Origin: Nipponacmea schrenckii
Taxonomy: Eukaryota; Mollusca; Gastropoda; Lottiidae
Direction: 5' to 3'
NCBI GenBank assembly: GCA_030562195.1
Contig: CM060200.1
Span: 37,827,468-37,891,467, forward strand
DNA: 64,000 nt
Of the stretch, positions 13,101 through 27,179 are shown piece by piece. Position 1 is the first letter of the stretch. Each line of letters starts with the position of its first letter. Under the pieces are notes generated by a model. It had not been told where the DNA came from. It ran no database searches and saw only the letters and a list, made by a program, of their open reading frames with translations. The position numbers and the translations under genes are program-made.

Positions 13101-15430
13101 TACTTGTTAAATAGATGATTATGGTGGTTTTCTTTCGTTTGCTTTTTTTAAATTAGGTTTCGATTCACCCAAATATACAGCTATATAATGTAAAAATACT
13201 CGAGAAATTAGTTCAGAGAATATTTATATTATATTATATCAAAACCATAATTCCAGAGATAGATTATAAAGATACTAAAAGTATAAACGATATTTATAAC
13301 TGACTTATGATATGATATTTACACAAGATAAAAAAGCGATAAACTGTAGACTAATTAGAAACTGTTTATAATCTACCGTGATGATATTACAGCTGTTTTT
13401 GCCATCAGCATCAGCTTTCTACCTTTTTTTCTCTTTTGACAAGGTAATTATCTAAACATAGATATCTTGATGTTTTAATTCGCTTATCTTTCTTTCTTCC
13501 AATAATTTCTTTTAAAACTTTTTTTCTTTTGGTTGTAACTGACGGTAATGTTGTTTCAAAATAATGAAAATATATTAATCATTAATTATGTATCTTCAAA
13601 CATATTACATTTCTCTTACCTTTTTATTTGATTTCAAACAACTTTCAAAGACAAGATTGTTTTTTTCGACAGCTTTTGAATTTATGGATATTTTTCTATA
13701 AAAACAGTGCTAACGTTTTGATATTATAATTTGCACACAAAATGTTTGCATTTTAATTAAATTTAATTCAATCTTTCACAGTCAGAAATGTTCAACGTAC
13801 TGATTTTTGTTTACTCTAGATCTCTTGAGAAACGTTCAATATCAAGAGAAATACATTTCATTATATGGTCTACTCTACCACTTTTTATTACTCCCTGTGT
13901 ACTTGATATGGGAAATGGTCATGAATGGTCCGATTAAAGGTGACATGAAGTGGACAGTGTCCATTGTTCACTGACCTTAATCCTTGCCTTGATATTAATG
14001 GAGATTTTAAGAGCTATTAAAGAGTGCATTTTGATACAAGTATCTTTTTTAACATCTGTGTTCATATTGAAATGGTGAAAATGGAAGCCTGGATTTCAAT
14101 TTGATAACAGATGGAGATCGTTAAACATTCGTTATGTTTATTCACGTGAAAAATAGGAGATAAAACTGAAACATAACATGAACCAGCTTTAAGATAGAAC
14201 ATGGTATATCAGTGGGTGCAACATTGTTCGTTTTTTGAATTAAAACATGAGTACTCTGAAAATACAGATTTTCAAAATGATGGTAAACAGATTTTACCGG
14301 GGAGGTTTGTCCAGTGTACCATGTATAAAGACAGAGATATGGCGATGAATCCTAGTGTTATGCTGTAATATGATAAGCAATATAAGTTCGTATTTTTCAG
14401 ACAAGATACACGAGCATGACGTTATATGGAAAAAAGTTTTTATTGGCGGTGGAAAAATACGCTACCCTCCTTCGTGAGAAGAAAAGGGAAACTGAGATAG
14501 TGCATTTGTCGCATTCTTAATGCTGATATATATAAGACCATCAACACATATATTTGTATTACTGTATATAGAAGCACGGTGGTTATAAAGGCAGAAGACG
14601 TCAAGCTTTAACCTAGTTAATCTATTTAAATCTTTATCAGAAAATATTAACTCAACTAAATACACATGACTAGCAACAAGCAGACGGGCATTCACAATTC
14701 TGTTAGCGTGTACGCTATGACTTAATGCATATCATATTTATGTAAAAATAAAGTTACAGCTGTGCATATTTCCTCAATATTCCCATTATTATTGTATTAT
14801 GCACAGTAAAAACCTTGTGCAGTTTTACACCTGCTTATGTCATAACAGAGTATGATTTACATTACACAAGCTGTATCATTTATATCACAGAAAACACACT
14901 CATCGAGGTTAATTTCATTTATAAAAAGTTTAAAAACCTTTGAAGAATATTACTGGGAAATCAAATGAGACGAAAAAAAACTCTAGTTAAAATAAACAAT
15001 TATGTCTATTAAAGATGACAATTTTCCAACACTTCTCATTGAGTCAATGAAAAAGCAGCAGTGAATATTGTGTTTTATTGTTTGATATAATATGCAACAG
15101 GTTTTCACTAACAAACAATAGATTTATTAGTTTTTAAAATCATAAATTATATATTTTCCTATTGTTATAAAACATGCTTTTAAATCTTTAAATCTTTATA
15201 AAATCAATTGTAAAAATTTTTATTCATTAGTGAACTAGACTTTGTTTTAATTTTATCAATTTTATAAACTTGAATTTTCTTCTTTTTTAAAGTATTTTTA
15301 CTGTGCACTAAATAGTTACTATGTAGACTTTTAAAAGCTGAAACTTTGTTTCTAATAGTATTTTGTCTTTGGTTGGTTTTACTGATAGTGACACTAGATC
15401 TTTGTAACTGGCTTTAATAGCAAGGCTTAA
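7145..15430. other. Gene-free AT-rich DNA
   Basis: No exon or RNA gene was recognised. Open frames at 7434-7658, 12178-12366 and 12676-12919 (both strands) are short, match no family I know and lack convincing splice signals. A small CpG-containing patch at 10260-10310 carries an AAGATGGC word and GGCGCGGCGGGCG, unusual for this AT-rich surrounding. An imperfect dyad at 13937-13978 is described under findings. Confidence 0.55.
9077..9124. repeat. Two-copy 24-bp tandem repeat
   Basis: GCTCAATGGACAGTTG followed by CCCTCCAA or ACCTCCAA occurs twice back to back with one substitution. Just downstream GAGGGCAATTGCTC partly repeats it in inverted orientation. Confidence 0.75.
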
Positions 15431-15439
15431 TATTTATTC

Positions 15440-16765
15440 CTGACAGTTATTGCAAGGCTAAGTTTTTTGTTTTTTATAGTTAGTGCAAGAGCGCCTCTTA
15501 CTTATTGATAGTTTTGTAAGTCAATCGATGTGTCGAAGTAGCAAGACTAATCGTTGTTACTTATAGTCATAGTAAGAGCTCAAGATCGTTTGTTACTGAT
15601 GGTCATAGCAAGACTCAATCGTATTACTTATAGCCATAGTAAGGCTCGGTCTTTGTTACTGATGGTCATAGCAAGACTCAATCGTATTACTTATAGCCAT
15701 AGTAAGGCTCAGTCTTTGTTACTGATGGTCATAGCAAGACTCAATCGTATTACTTATAGCCATAGTAAGGCTCAGTCTTTGTTACTGATGGTCATAGCAA
15801 GACTCAATCGTATTACTTATAGCCATAGTAAGGCTCAGTCTTTGTTACTGATGGTCATAGCAAGACTCAATCGTATTACTTATAGCCATAGTAAGGCTCA
15901 GTCTTTGTTACTGATGGTCATAGCAAGACTCAATCGTATTACTTATAGCCATAGTAAGGCTCAGTCTTTGTTACTGATGGTCATAGCAAGACTCAATCGT
16001 ATTACTTATAGCCATAGTAAGGCTAGTCTTTGTTACTGATGGTCATAGCAAGACTCAATCGTATTACTTATAGCCATAGTAAGGCTCAGTCTTTGTTACT
16101 GATGGTCATAGCAAGACTCAATCGTATTACTTATAGCCATAGTAAGGCTCGGTCTTTGTTACTGATGGTCATAGCAAGACTCAATCGTATTACTTATAGC
16201 CATAGTAAGGCTCAGTCTTTGTTACTGATGGTCATAGCAAGACTCAATCGTATTACTTATAGCCATAGTAAGGCTCGGTCTTTGTTACTGATGGTCATAG
16301 CAAGACTCAATCGTATTACTTATAGCCATAGTAAGGCTCGGTCTTTGTTACTGATGGTCATAGCAAGACTCAATCGTATTACTTATAGCCATAGTAAGGC
16401 TCAGTCTTTGTTACTGATGGTCATAGCAAGACTCAATCGTATTACTTATAGCCATAGTAAGGCTCAGTCTTTGTTACTGATGGTCATAGCAAGACTCAAT
16501 CGTATTACTTATAGCCATAGTAAGGCTAAGTCTTTGTTACTGATGGTCATAGCAAGACTCAATCGTAGTTACTTATAGCCAAAGTAAGGTTAAGTCTTTG
16601 TTACTGATGGTCATAGCAAGACTCAATCGTAGTTACTTATAGCCATATTAAGGCTCAGTAGTTACTGAAAGTCATAGTAAGACCCAGTCGTAGTTACTTA
16701 TAGTCATAGTAAGACCCAGTCGTAGTTACTTATAGTCATAGTAAGGCCAAAGTTACATCCAATAA
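15440..16765. repeat. 63-bp minisatellite, 17 good copies with degenerate edges
   Basis: The core runs from about 15590 to 16640. The word GGTCATAGCAAGACTC starts at 15601 and recurs every 63 bp (one step of 62, one of 64), giving 17 copies. Each unit is a dimer of two related halves of about 31 bp: one contains ACTGATGGTCATAGCAAG, the other ACTTATAGCCATAGTAAG. The flanks (15440-15560 and 16660-16760) hold single, more diverged halves, so the homogenised array probably grew from an older monomer array by amplification of a dimer. Since 63 is a multiple of three and the unit has no stop in one frame, open frames of 161 and 182 codons arise with a 21-residue period. A 1-bp deletion near 16026 splits them. 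I regard these as by-products, not genes. Confidence 0.95.
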
Positions 16766-19700
16766 GACCTACAATTTGTAACTGAAATTAATGACGGAAA
16801 ATTGCATTTTTTGTAGAAGGCAATTTAAGATTTAATATCCTATTATCGATTAGTATTAATAATTGAACAGGCTTTGTCCATTTTCAGACTGTGGAACCTT
16901 TCATACCTTTCTGATATACTAAAAGACAAAAGAAACGAAATGTCTGTACTATACTAAAAGTATTTATTTCCCGGGTACACTATTTATGTATAAGGTGTGT
17001 TTATTGTTTAGTGAATAGATAACATTATTGTGTCTATTGAACACTTCACTCATTTATTACGCAAGTAGCTAACATATTTAACTTCATTGAATCGGTAAAT
17101 AAAACCTCAGTAATTATTTAATAACGGTACAAGAGCACGGTTGAAACATCATGAATACGTTACTTGGTTACACTTTAAAACTATTTGGCATTCCAAGCAC
17201 GCATTGCATTTAAAGAGATGTGTTTTTAGAATAAAAAGTATTAGTGTGTAACTACGTAAAAATGTAAACGTATTTTCAGTTCCTTCCTAAGCATGTAAAT
17301 GTTGTTTTGTTTTTTGTTTCGTTTTTTTTTATTTTTTTCATGTTTATGCAATTTCCGCCCAGCACTGTTCTGTACATTAAAATAGAGTTTGTGATTCTTA
17401 CATTTGCCCAGCATTTTTGAACAAACATTAGAGGTGAACGACAAACTCTTATACAATCGTTAGTAATAAATAATTATTTGCACATTAAATGATGTGGACA
17501 TGCCATGTGTTACTAGCAGTTCCAAGTTAAAATCAGTAGAGATCAGTAGCCGGATAAACTAGTAATGTTTATTGTTTTTGCAACATCTATTGCCACGTCT
17601 TTGTCTTTCAGCCCGTCTTCATTAACCCATGCAGAAGAGTAGGACGTAAAACTATATTTCATTTCATTTGTCTTTCAGCAACTAACAGTAAGATTAGCCT
17701 ACCAGAAAGGAATGGTTTTCAATCATGAATGTTTTCTATTTGACTGAGAATTTTAACGTGTTTATAATGTATCTACTGGTATACGCTGTTTGTAATCAAT
17801 CCCATGTTTTTATTATATATGTATATGTTATATTTATTACTATTGTAACATGACCTGAAATATATTGAATTATATAACATTTGCCAACTCTTAATGGAAA
17901 CACTAACAACATAACAGCATAATAGTTAACAATTTATTTTGGCAATGTCATAAATGTTTTCTGGGAATCGTATATCAAACTAGAGCATGATGAGATGTGA
18001 TTTCCCAATACATTATTTGGGGTTAAGAACAAGCATCTACGATAAAAAATACATCTGTTATAGGACAGTGATGTCTTAAGAACTGCGTCCCCAAAAAGGA
18101 ACATATCACAGAATAATACGCTGCACCCACAAGGAGTAGACAATCAAAGCCCACTCTAATAGACACACCAACTTGGTAATTGTAGAGAGCAATTCACAAT
18201 ATATATTTGTGTCTATGTATATCAACTATAATCTTATTAATTTATGATATCTAATGTTGTTAAGTGCCTCTTATATTACCCGCTTTGTATTACCAAGTTT
18301 TGTTACGAGGTTTTTATAACTGTTATTTATGGATGAATCACAATCTATACTCGTATTCTTTCCTATTATCAACATAATGGTTATAATTAGCCTTTAATTC
18401 AATATCCAGGCGCCTTGAATGTAACCATTAGGTTGGTGAGTATCATTTAACTCGTGTCATTTTTCCACCCTGCTTCATCTTTACATTAACATGTGAAACG
18501 AGAAGATTAGGCGGTATTTCTTTAAGCTCTCGATACAAAAGAAGAATTCCCTTGGCGATTTAACCGCCTCGAACACCCGGTGCAATGATTTCATTATTTC
18601 TCTTTCGTGCCATATTTGTTTGTGTTAATGATTAAATTTACATTTAAGATTTTGTTTTCCTCTTTTGATCTTTACAGGTTGACTTTTGATTTCATCCTTC
18701 CATGCACAGTCTGAGTCTTGAATTCAGATCGTTAAACATCAAACAATCGGTACAGTATGACCTTAGCCATTATTATTTCTAGTGTGTTTTTTACCCCATT
18801 TAATACCAAGTAACTGTAAAAAGGGGAATGGAAAATATTTTTATTAATAAACCATATGTCTTTCCTTGCATTCATCATACTGAAAGTTACTTAACTTTTT
18901 TACACCTGGGAATCTCGTTCCTAAATAGCTGTGGTACTATTGTCAAGTCTCCTCAAAGATCATCATTGGACTACATATGAAACGCTTTCAGTATAAAAGC
19001 CAATAAAAGTCAATAGAACGTTAGATATAAAGCAGCTAGTGGTAACATTCTGTATAATTCAATAAAATATTCAAGTCGTGGAGCGAAGACATAATTGATT
19101 GAATGTCAACATGGTTGAATCACATTAAATTCTCATCATATTAAATGATTTATAACGACAGCCTAATAACACAGAGTTCCATAATTGATCATCTATCTTC
19201 TTAACCAATAACTTATAATCATAGACAAGTCTAAATACCATCGTCTAATTTAAATACCACCCATTCTTGATTACAAATACATACTTACTTAATACTGTTT
19301 CATGACTTCAGTCTGACGTTTGACTAATCTGGTAGACATTTTAACAACTTAATTCATTGTGTCATTCTGATATCAGATTTGCCCTTTAAACAAAATGTCA
19401 GGAATAATATTGTGTTTCTAAAGATAGTGACAGTGAAGCAACTACAAATTTAGGATTCAAATCAATTAAGGGAAACTGACAAAATTTACTACAGAAAAAT
19501 GTAGGCAGTTTGTGTAAAAAATATATAACTAAAGACAACTTGACTTAAGTGAAGTGTATTTTATAAAATAATGATGAGCTTGCAAGTTAATATTTACTTA
19601 AAACTGAAAAGGTGTTGGCATATTAGGTTATAAGTTGTCAATTGATAAAAAGTTCAGAGATAGGAAAATTAGACTTTTCCAAACATTAAAAGACTTGTTT

Positions 19701-22700
19701 ATTGTCCTTATTGTTCGTTCGAGATGAAGATTATTATAAAAAGATCCGACTTGGTGGTTTTATTTTGCTGTGAACCGTGTTCCGGTGACGTTTCTGGGGA
19801 ACGCTAGTTAAGGGTTTGAGCATGCCATTCTTTCATACAAATAGACACATATTTTTCCACAAGGGCCACGATTAATAAATTAAAATTACGTGCCATGTGC
19901 ACGTATATTATATAAAAGCCCCGTTATCTTGTTCGTGAATAAGATATGATAATAGGCTTTTATATCTATTTCGGCTCACCCTTTTAATAAATTGATCTTT
20001 TACATGATACCATTTTTTTAAAACAACATTAATATCACTTAATATATTCCCAAACAACAGATCAAATTTACTTTTTCTGAAAACGAAACTTCACAAGTGC
20101 ATTCGATTGACAACCCAAAAAATAAGCTGGCTTAGGAAGTAAAAACATCATATTCGAAGAATGTCAAGTGACATAAAAGAAAACTATTTTATGACATTCT
20201 TCCTTAATACAGATTAAAGCTCACTCTTACAGAGCCTGTCTATTATTTCTAGTCGAAGATATACAAGAAGGCATGTGACCTAGCATTCTTTCCTGTTCCC
20301 CTGACAGCGCTGTGTTTTCTCGCGTACAATAAGCTCTATGGGAGAGTTCTAAAACATGATTATTAGGTTATCATTATCTATTTATGTAATGATCTGATCA
20401 GCCGTTTCTTACGTATCTTATTTAGATTCAGCTGTCAGTTTTCTTCATATGGTAAATGTTATGTGCATTGGTTTATTTAATATAAAAATCTTGCACAATG
20501 AATGTTGTTGCAATTTTAACGACTGGATGACTTCCACTTAATGTCTATTGACATCCTGTATAATAACTAGTTGACTAAAATCGTACTGGATGACATTTCC
20601 TATCTTGTTAACATTCTGTACAAACATATGCGAAGCATACTAGTATTATTCTAAAGGTCAGACTTTTAAATCTGTTGAACACAGAGATTATAATATATAT
20701 AATGTTGATATGATGGAGAGTTGACGATTGTGTATGAGGTGACGTTCTATAGACTGGCAGACATATTGTTAAAAGGTGTGCCCTCTTGGTACTCAAAGCA
20801 CCTGCCAACCAAATGTCATCTAAAGATTCATTTAATCTTTTATAAAAACATTAATCATTATAAGATGAACCCGATCCTAAAATTCCTGAGCAGTGTAGAC
20901 CATAGTCTATGATATTGATTTTCTTTTCAGGCCGAGGGTTATTGAATAGAGTCAAGGTTAAGACCTATGTTGAAACAAACATAGGACCTGACTTCCAACC
21001 TGTTCTTGTTGAAGCAAAAAGATATAATCTGATTTAAGTTCTTCTAATTCTGATAAAAATTAAGTGATGAATGCAGTTAACCAATGATAATGACAGTCGA
21101 TTTGTTGCCGACTGAAATCTTGATACATGTATTCATATAAAAATTCAAACTTTGAGAGTGTTGATTAATACGTTGTGCGTAGTTATTTAATCATTAATAT
21201 GCAGAGAATAGAGCGTGAAGAAAATTACCATACTAATGTATAACTGATATCCCATGGTGTACTTGCTGTTTACTTTTTATTTGTCATCTTATCAATTTCT
21301 ATAGGGTGTGTGAGTCTTGCTGATTAATTAGAAAGGTTAAGTCGACCATAAAATCCTTCACATAAATTAGCTGATTTGGTCGACCATATAATCCTCAAGC
21401 TAAATAGATGAAAGTCATTTTATCATCCTGCCAACATAAAGTAAAGACGCATTTTTAGCCTGCAGCCAAATGGTATCTATCTGAACAAAGTATCACCATT
21501 CGTACTCGTTCATCACCTGTTTTTCTCACGTATCAAGCCTGTTGTTTATAGTGTATCGTCAAACTCACCGTGTTCTTAATGTTTTTATGGTAATTTGCAT
21601 CTTTAAAACGATTAGCTAGAAGTTGAAGTGACAAGTAAAAAGGGCAAAGTTGACTAACTACACAAATCCTTTTTAATGAGAGAAGTAGCTTATACAAAAT
21701 GTCGAACGGTTAACACTGAAAAAAGAAAAGATTGTTTTCTGTACAGTTAAAACGTTAAAAAAATCAGATTAATTCTGGATATGAAGTTCCTGATGTAACT
21801 GATAAATAGTTCTGAAATGATTATTGTTTTGTATTAATTATATACTCAAACAGAAATATAGCGAGGGTGATTTGATCAAGACATTATAAACGTATAAGGG
21901 ACACTCTGCACACAGATATTCGTACATGTATGTTCAAGGTTCAGGTGCACTATTGATATGCATTCAAAATCACGCAGTTAAGTGAATTTGTTCGGTGTAT
22001 TCATGTATATAATACGATTTATGCTCCATGTCACATCCATGATGATTTATAACTGTGCAATTATTTGATGACAGCCATTAAATCTCACCAGAAGTAATAA
22101 ACCTAGATATTGATCCTGTATCTTTATATTCTATATCAACATCATGTTTATAGCAGTGGAATTTCTTTTATACAGTACAAATCACGTATAGCGTAAAATA
22201 CATAGACTAAAGGAATACATGCAGATAGGAAAACAGCACAGCAATCTGAAAAATGTATGCATCATCGATCCGTTGAAATGAAAATAACATGTAAATATAG
22301 TTGAACATGATTGAATAGTTTACATTATATGTTGATTATGGATCATGAAAACTGCATTGTATTGCCAATTCTGACTGTTGCTTGAAAATGTATCAGTTGA
22401 GAGTAACAATCCCATTTCAGTATGACTATATTGAAATACACAAATATGCACCATCTTAAACGTAAGTCAAGAACAAAGTATGTCTTTAAAAACCTGACAT
22501 TATCATCCACTAAACAATTATTCTTTAATGATGACAAGTGCAGAAAATCTATCTTGATTATAAAACAGCTCCGAAAACAGCAGATATAATAATTTGTTGA
22601 TGTTGAAAATGGTGGTATACATCTAAAGAAATAATGTTAGTAATCATAATTTGATTCTTGGAGCAAGGTTAGTCCCATTATGAACTATTCAGTACATTTA

Positions 22701-25090
22701 ATGAGGTAATATCAGCTCTAACTGGAAATGTCAAGTGTGAAAAGTAAAACAAACAATAGCACATTGCAGTATATGTTTAATTCCTTTCTCTTTCAAAACA
22801 TGTTTATCTAGATTTTCTCATTTATTAACTTTGTTCATGTATTCCTTATGAGCATCTGGCTGACAAAACGCATATAGCGTCCACTACAACCTCTTGTCTG
22901 GAACAACGTACTAAATTTTATCTTTATAAATTGGCAATACAATTCATACCTAAATTTTATCTGCATTTCTTTGCTTTGTTGGCTCTGTTATCTGTTGTTC
23001 CGCTGGTTCTAGTTATATCTGATCATTGTTTGAAGGGGTTCTGAAGAGGTTACCTGAACCTTGTATGTGAATTGGGGACCCTGTATGTATCAGACGTATA
23101 TGGTTTTTGTAATTCCACGAAGTGACTCAACCACGTTATAAGCAAAAGTTGAAAATGTATAGAACAAACTCGACCAGTTTGGTTATTATTGTCTTGGGGA
23201 GTGAAATGAATTGTGTTTTTCGTCCTACTCTTCTGCATCGTATGAGCTGGGGAGTGAAGAATTTAGTATGATATAAAATGTAACTTGGAGAAAAGTTCTT
23301 CTATAATCCTATACAATGTATGTATGTAATTTTCTTGTGGCATTAATAACACAATCGTTAAAACTTGCGCTATTTATGAGCAGTTTGTAGAGTTGGAAAC
23401 ATAAGAGAGATACTTTACTCCAGACAATAATGTTTCCATACAACATAAAGTAATAAGATTGAGAGACAGAAGATGTCTATTTCTTGATCCTACTTGATGT
23501 TAACGACGGTATAAAATTAATGGAGATATATTCCCAGTCTCTTATCGACTTTGTTATGGTCTACATATTTCTACTCAACTTTTAATGGTCTCAACTTAAA
23601 TGTCTTGAGTATAGATTTTTTTTATGGTTTTTTTTTTCTGGCATATTTTAAGTCTCATTGTGTTGACAGCCAATATTTCTGTTGTCAGTAAATGTCTAGA
23701 GATGTCGCAGCAACAATTGTTCTATTCATTTACATGAAGGAGGGTCTTTCACATTTTTATTACTGAAGGACATTCTTTACATCAAATGAAAGTCTGAAGT
23801 TTCAAATATAATATAGCGCAAAAGACAAGTTGAATGTTTGCTGAAGGTTTTGTAATAGCGTTCATAATAAGTTTTAAATGAAGACAAGCGTTTGTGGCAT
23901 TATAATTTATTATATCTTAACAGAATAGATCTACTGATGGGCAAGAGACACATTTGAAATTTTCAGATTTCTCTACATTAAAGATGAATTTGTTTTAATA
24001 TGAACTTGTTTTTGGCGGATCAAAACCGAACGATATACTGTACTAATTAGTCCGTCTTAATGGTGGAATTCATTTTAAACCATAACGTCTCACAGTAGAC
24101 TCTGAATTGATCAGCCATTTCCAGCACTGGTCATTCTGGTAGTAATTGACTTGATTTCGATTGAATTCTCTACATGACGGTAAGTTTAAATTGCCTGAAG
24201 CAAGTCGATCTATACTGTCTGATGTATGATATTAAAGAATCAGTCAGCTATTTGATAGAAGTATTGATGTATATAATAAAGGAGGATTGTGATCGATATT
24301 TGATCAATGAGAGGTTTATTATTAATGACCTCTGTCCATAGCCGTCTATTCACCATATTAGTCCTCCAATCTGCTTCAAGGCGTCCTTGGAGTCGCAAAA
24401 TGGATGGTGGCAATAGTGACGAGTACAAGCTATGATATAAGTCATATCGATTCTTTTGCAAGCTATCGAGTCATTTTCTCTTATGAGATGTTTTGCCAGT
24501 CCTTGGTTTAGAGTCCAGCAAGTGTCTGTCTCTCCAAGATGGTTGATTAATCAGTCTTGGTAACATGAAAGGATATTACTCAGCCAGATTTGACAGATCT
24601 ATGAACTTGTCGGTACAGGGCATTAAAATGTACTATTGATTCGAACTAATAAAGTACCGGTACTACAATAATTAACAAATTATATAGAATATAATTATGA
24701 TACATGGCTGTACTGCTCTCATCAATTCCCACAGTGTTACATATTTTTGCTTCAATCCAGACAGAAAAGCCGATTTTCAGTTTAATACTGTTTTGGGAAA
24801 ATATCAATCATCTGATATTCAGCCGTGCTGTAACTGCTGTTAGTGTTTTGTTGTAGTTGATGTATGTTGTTGGTGGTTGTCATTAGTGTAATGCCCTTGG
24901 CCTTTGTGGTTGTTGCTGGTGGTTTTTGTTTTTTAAATGAGATATGGAAGTACTGGTTTGAATCATAAGCAGACAAATTTTATATAAATAACATTTAAAG
25001 TACCGTAATATTAAGTTGTCAATTGTTTGAGTTTTGCTCCGAGTCTGGTGGTCTTTTAGTTGTTGTGAAAGACTTTTAATGTGTTATATT
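16766..25090. other. Gene-free AT-rich DNA
   Basis: No exon, RNA gene or large repeat was recognised. Near 17.61 kb is a short sequence shared with 29.17 kb, listed separately. At 21341-21416 two imperfect copies of a roughly 39-bp unit begin GTCGACCATA. A GT-rich stretch at 24840-24930 borders the minisatellite at 25.1 kb. Confidence 0.55.
17610..17682 (+). repeat. Dispersed repeat, SINE-tail-like, copy 1
   Basis: The order CCCGTCTTC, CCCA, TGCAGAA, ACGTAAAACT, ATTTCATTT, TTTCAGCA is shared with 29172-29242. The ACGTAAAACTCCATTTCATT-like end resembles the 3' tails of invertebrate SINE/LINE repeats. No tRNA-like head was found, so the family is not assigned. Confidence 0.45.
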
Positions 25091-25091
25091 T

Positions 25092-25285
25092 TTGCTAGTG
25101 TTGTAGTTTGTTGGTTTGGTCTAGAGTTGTAGTTTGTTGGTTTGGTCTTGTGTTGTAGTTTGTTGGTTTGGTCTAGTGTTGTAGTTTGTTGTTTTGGTCT
25201 AGTGTGTAGTTTGTTAGTTAGGTCTAGTGTTGTAGTTTGTTGGTTTGGTCTAGTGTGTAGTTTGTTGGTTTGGTCTAGTGCTGTT
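25092..25285. repeat. 24-26-bp minisatellite, about 8 copies
   Basis: The unit reads TGTAGTTTGTTGGTTTGGTC followed by TAGTGT, with 24-bp variants lacking a TT step. The array has long open frames on both strands only because the unit is stop-poor. Nothing suggests translation. Confidence 0.9.
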
Positions 25286-27077
25286 CTCAATGGCGTTTTC
25301 TTTCTGTTTATGAAGGTTGTCTAAGATGAGTTTTAATAGTATATATTATATATACGTTTTGTTTTTGCTGTTTTCATGACTTTTATAAAACGACTGTACT
25401 TCTTTTTGAACGTAATCCACTCATCTGTAAAGAGTATCTTAAATTTGCATAAGGACACATTTATCATTTGCATTTGAATAACAAAAGATTGCATCTTCTG
25501 TTTTTATTCCGTATATTGTTATACTTTACATACAAATCTTATGAAGATGCAATGAACGTCACAGATAATTATTTCATTTATTTTTCATTTCATTTCTCAT
25601 CCATCACGGCGATTATTTTTTATCAGACAAGCGGTTTTTTGTTATTCTTAAATTCTCTTTCAAAATTGAATCCTAATGGAAAAGCGTCTGAAAAAGGGAA
25701 TAAAATTAAATTAAACCATGCCTGCACTTTATCAAACTTGAATTTATATCGTTGATTCTTTCCATCTAACTCACAAGAAAGTCTATATTGAATTAGTAAA
25801 CATGAGCATGAAAAGAATCTATTTATATGAACTGACAATATCTCCATTGTCTGAAATAAGTGTATAGGAATCTCATTACTGGTTTAACTGGCTTCAATTC
25901 AAATTACTTGAAAGACTGTAAATACAATTATTCAACTTTTTTTTTCTCTTTCACAAATTGAAGAATTTTAAGTATGTTTTAGTGTGGGGTGTTCTGTGCA
26001 AATCATTGCACTTAATATTCTAACAGGAGTTCTAACATTCAGATTGCAAAAATTTCCTAATGTTTTAATTACCATTGCGTACAAATGCCTTTCAGTGCAT
26101 TGCAGCTTTACTTCATCTCAAGACCAATAGTGAATGAGTACAGAAACAAAACCTGAGCAACAACTTCAACATATTTCTTGACTTTGAGTGATCATCTTCA
26201 CTGCAGTCGGTGACAATGTTTCTTTGCATCATGATTAAATTGTGATTCAGTTGACATATACCACAAGGGCATAGAAAAAAACATCGGGTTTGAATCTAAT
26301 TAGCATCTATAGAACTTGAGCATTATCGCTTCCATCACGATAATAACCAAAAACAAATCTGAAATAAGATGAATCCTATTTTTATTTTCTGCACTTTACT
26401 GTAAGTGCAATGCTAAGAGTACAATAAGAAACCCTTAAAGGACCAACACACACAGAAAGAGATGAAATCAAGATAAAATCAGAAGTTGTCATAAACCATT
26501 TGATCTCAACTTTCATTTACATTTCTAGCTTCAAAGATCACCAAGGACAAGATGTCGGTTAAAACGAATGAAAGAATCGTAGCAGGAGACTGACAGCTAC
26601 TGGAATTGAATACCAAACTACTCAATGGTAATGTAAACGACTTGGTTGCTATGGAAATATCAATGTACTCAAGGACCAGACGAATATGTGAGAGGCAAGA
26701 AGGTGAATACCAATTTACACACTCTGGTTTTTATTTCCACTACCACGAGTTGTGTTCAATAAAATAACTTGAAGATCATCTTGAGTTGTCTTTAATGTTT
26801 CTTTGATTATCTTGTAGAGATTAATGGTAAAAGATGGTAGATTATTAGAATCAGAACGGAAGGGGGTCAATCATCCGGACTAACAGATAATTAGCAATTG
26901 TATCTCATGTAGTAATTGGCTGTAACACAGTCTTTTCCTTATGTATTAACCATATTAATACTTTCAATGAAATAGAACGTTTACAACCAACATATTGTCT
27001 ACTTTAATATATACATATATATAGGTATAGTAGGTTGTTTCTGATGCACAGTAGTATATACATCAAGTAAATAACAA

Positions 27078-27179
27078 AATAACACCGAAATTATATCTCC
27101 TACATGTTTCAGTAGTAACTATGTAATGTCTCCCTGAAAATACTACTGAAATATGTAGGAGGTATAATTTGGTGCTTTT
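27078..27179. repeat. Fold-back hairpin with ~40-bp arms
   Basis: The left arm (27078-27118) and right arm (27141-27179) are imperfect reverse complements, sharing TCCTACAT, TTTCAGTAGTA, ATTATA and CACC. They are separated by about 22 nt. A transcript could form one long imperfect stem. It could be a small palindromic MITE or, less likely, a miRNA-type precursor. I recognise no known miRNA seed. Confidence 0.75.

Noticed and set aside
15554..16578. Open frames of 161 and 182 codons with a 21-residue repeat
   Set aside because: They lie wholly in the 63-bp minisatellite and exist because 63 is divisible by three. The second has no ATG at its start, a 1-bp indel breaks the frame, and neighbouring copies decay without regard to codons.
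25084..25324. Opposed 60-68-codon open frames
   Set aside because: They are translations of the 24-26-bp minisatellite on both strands.
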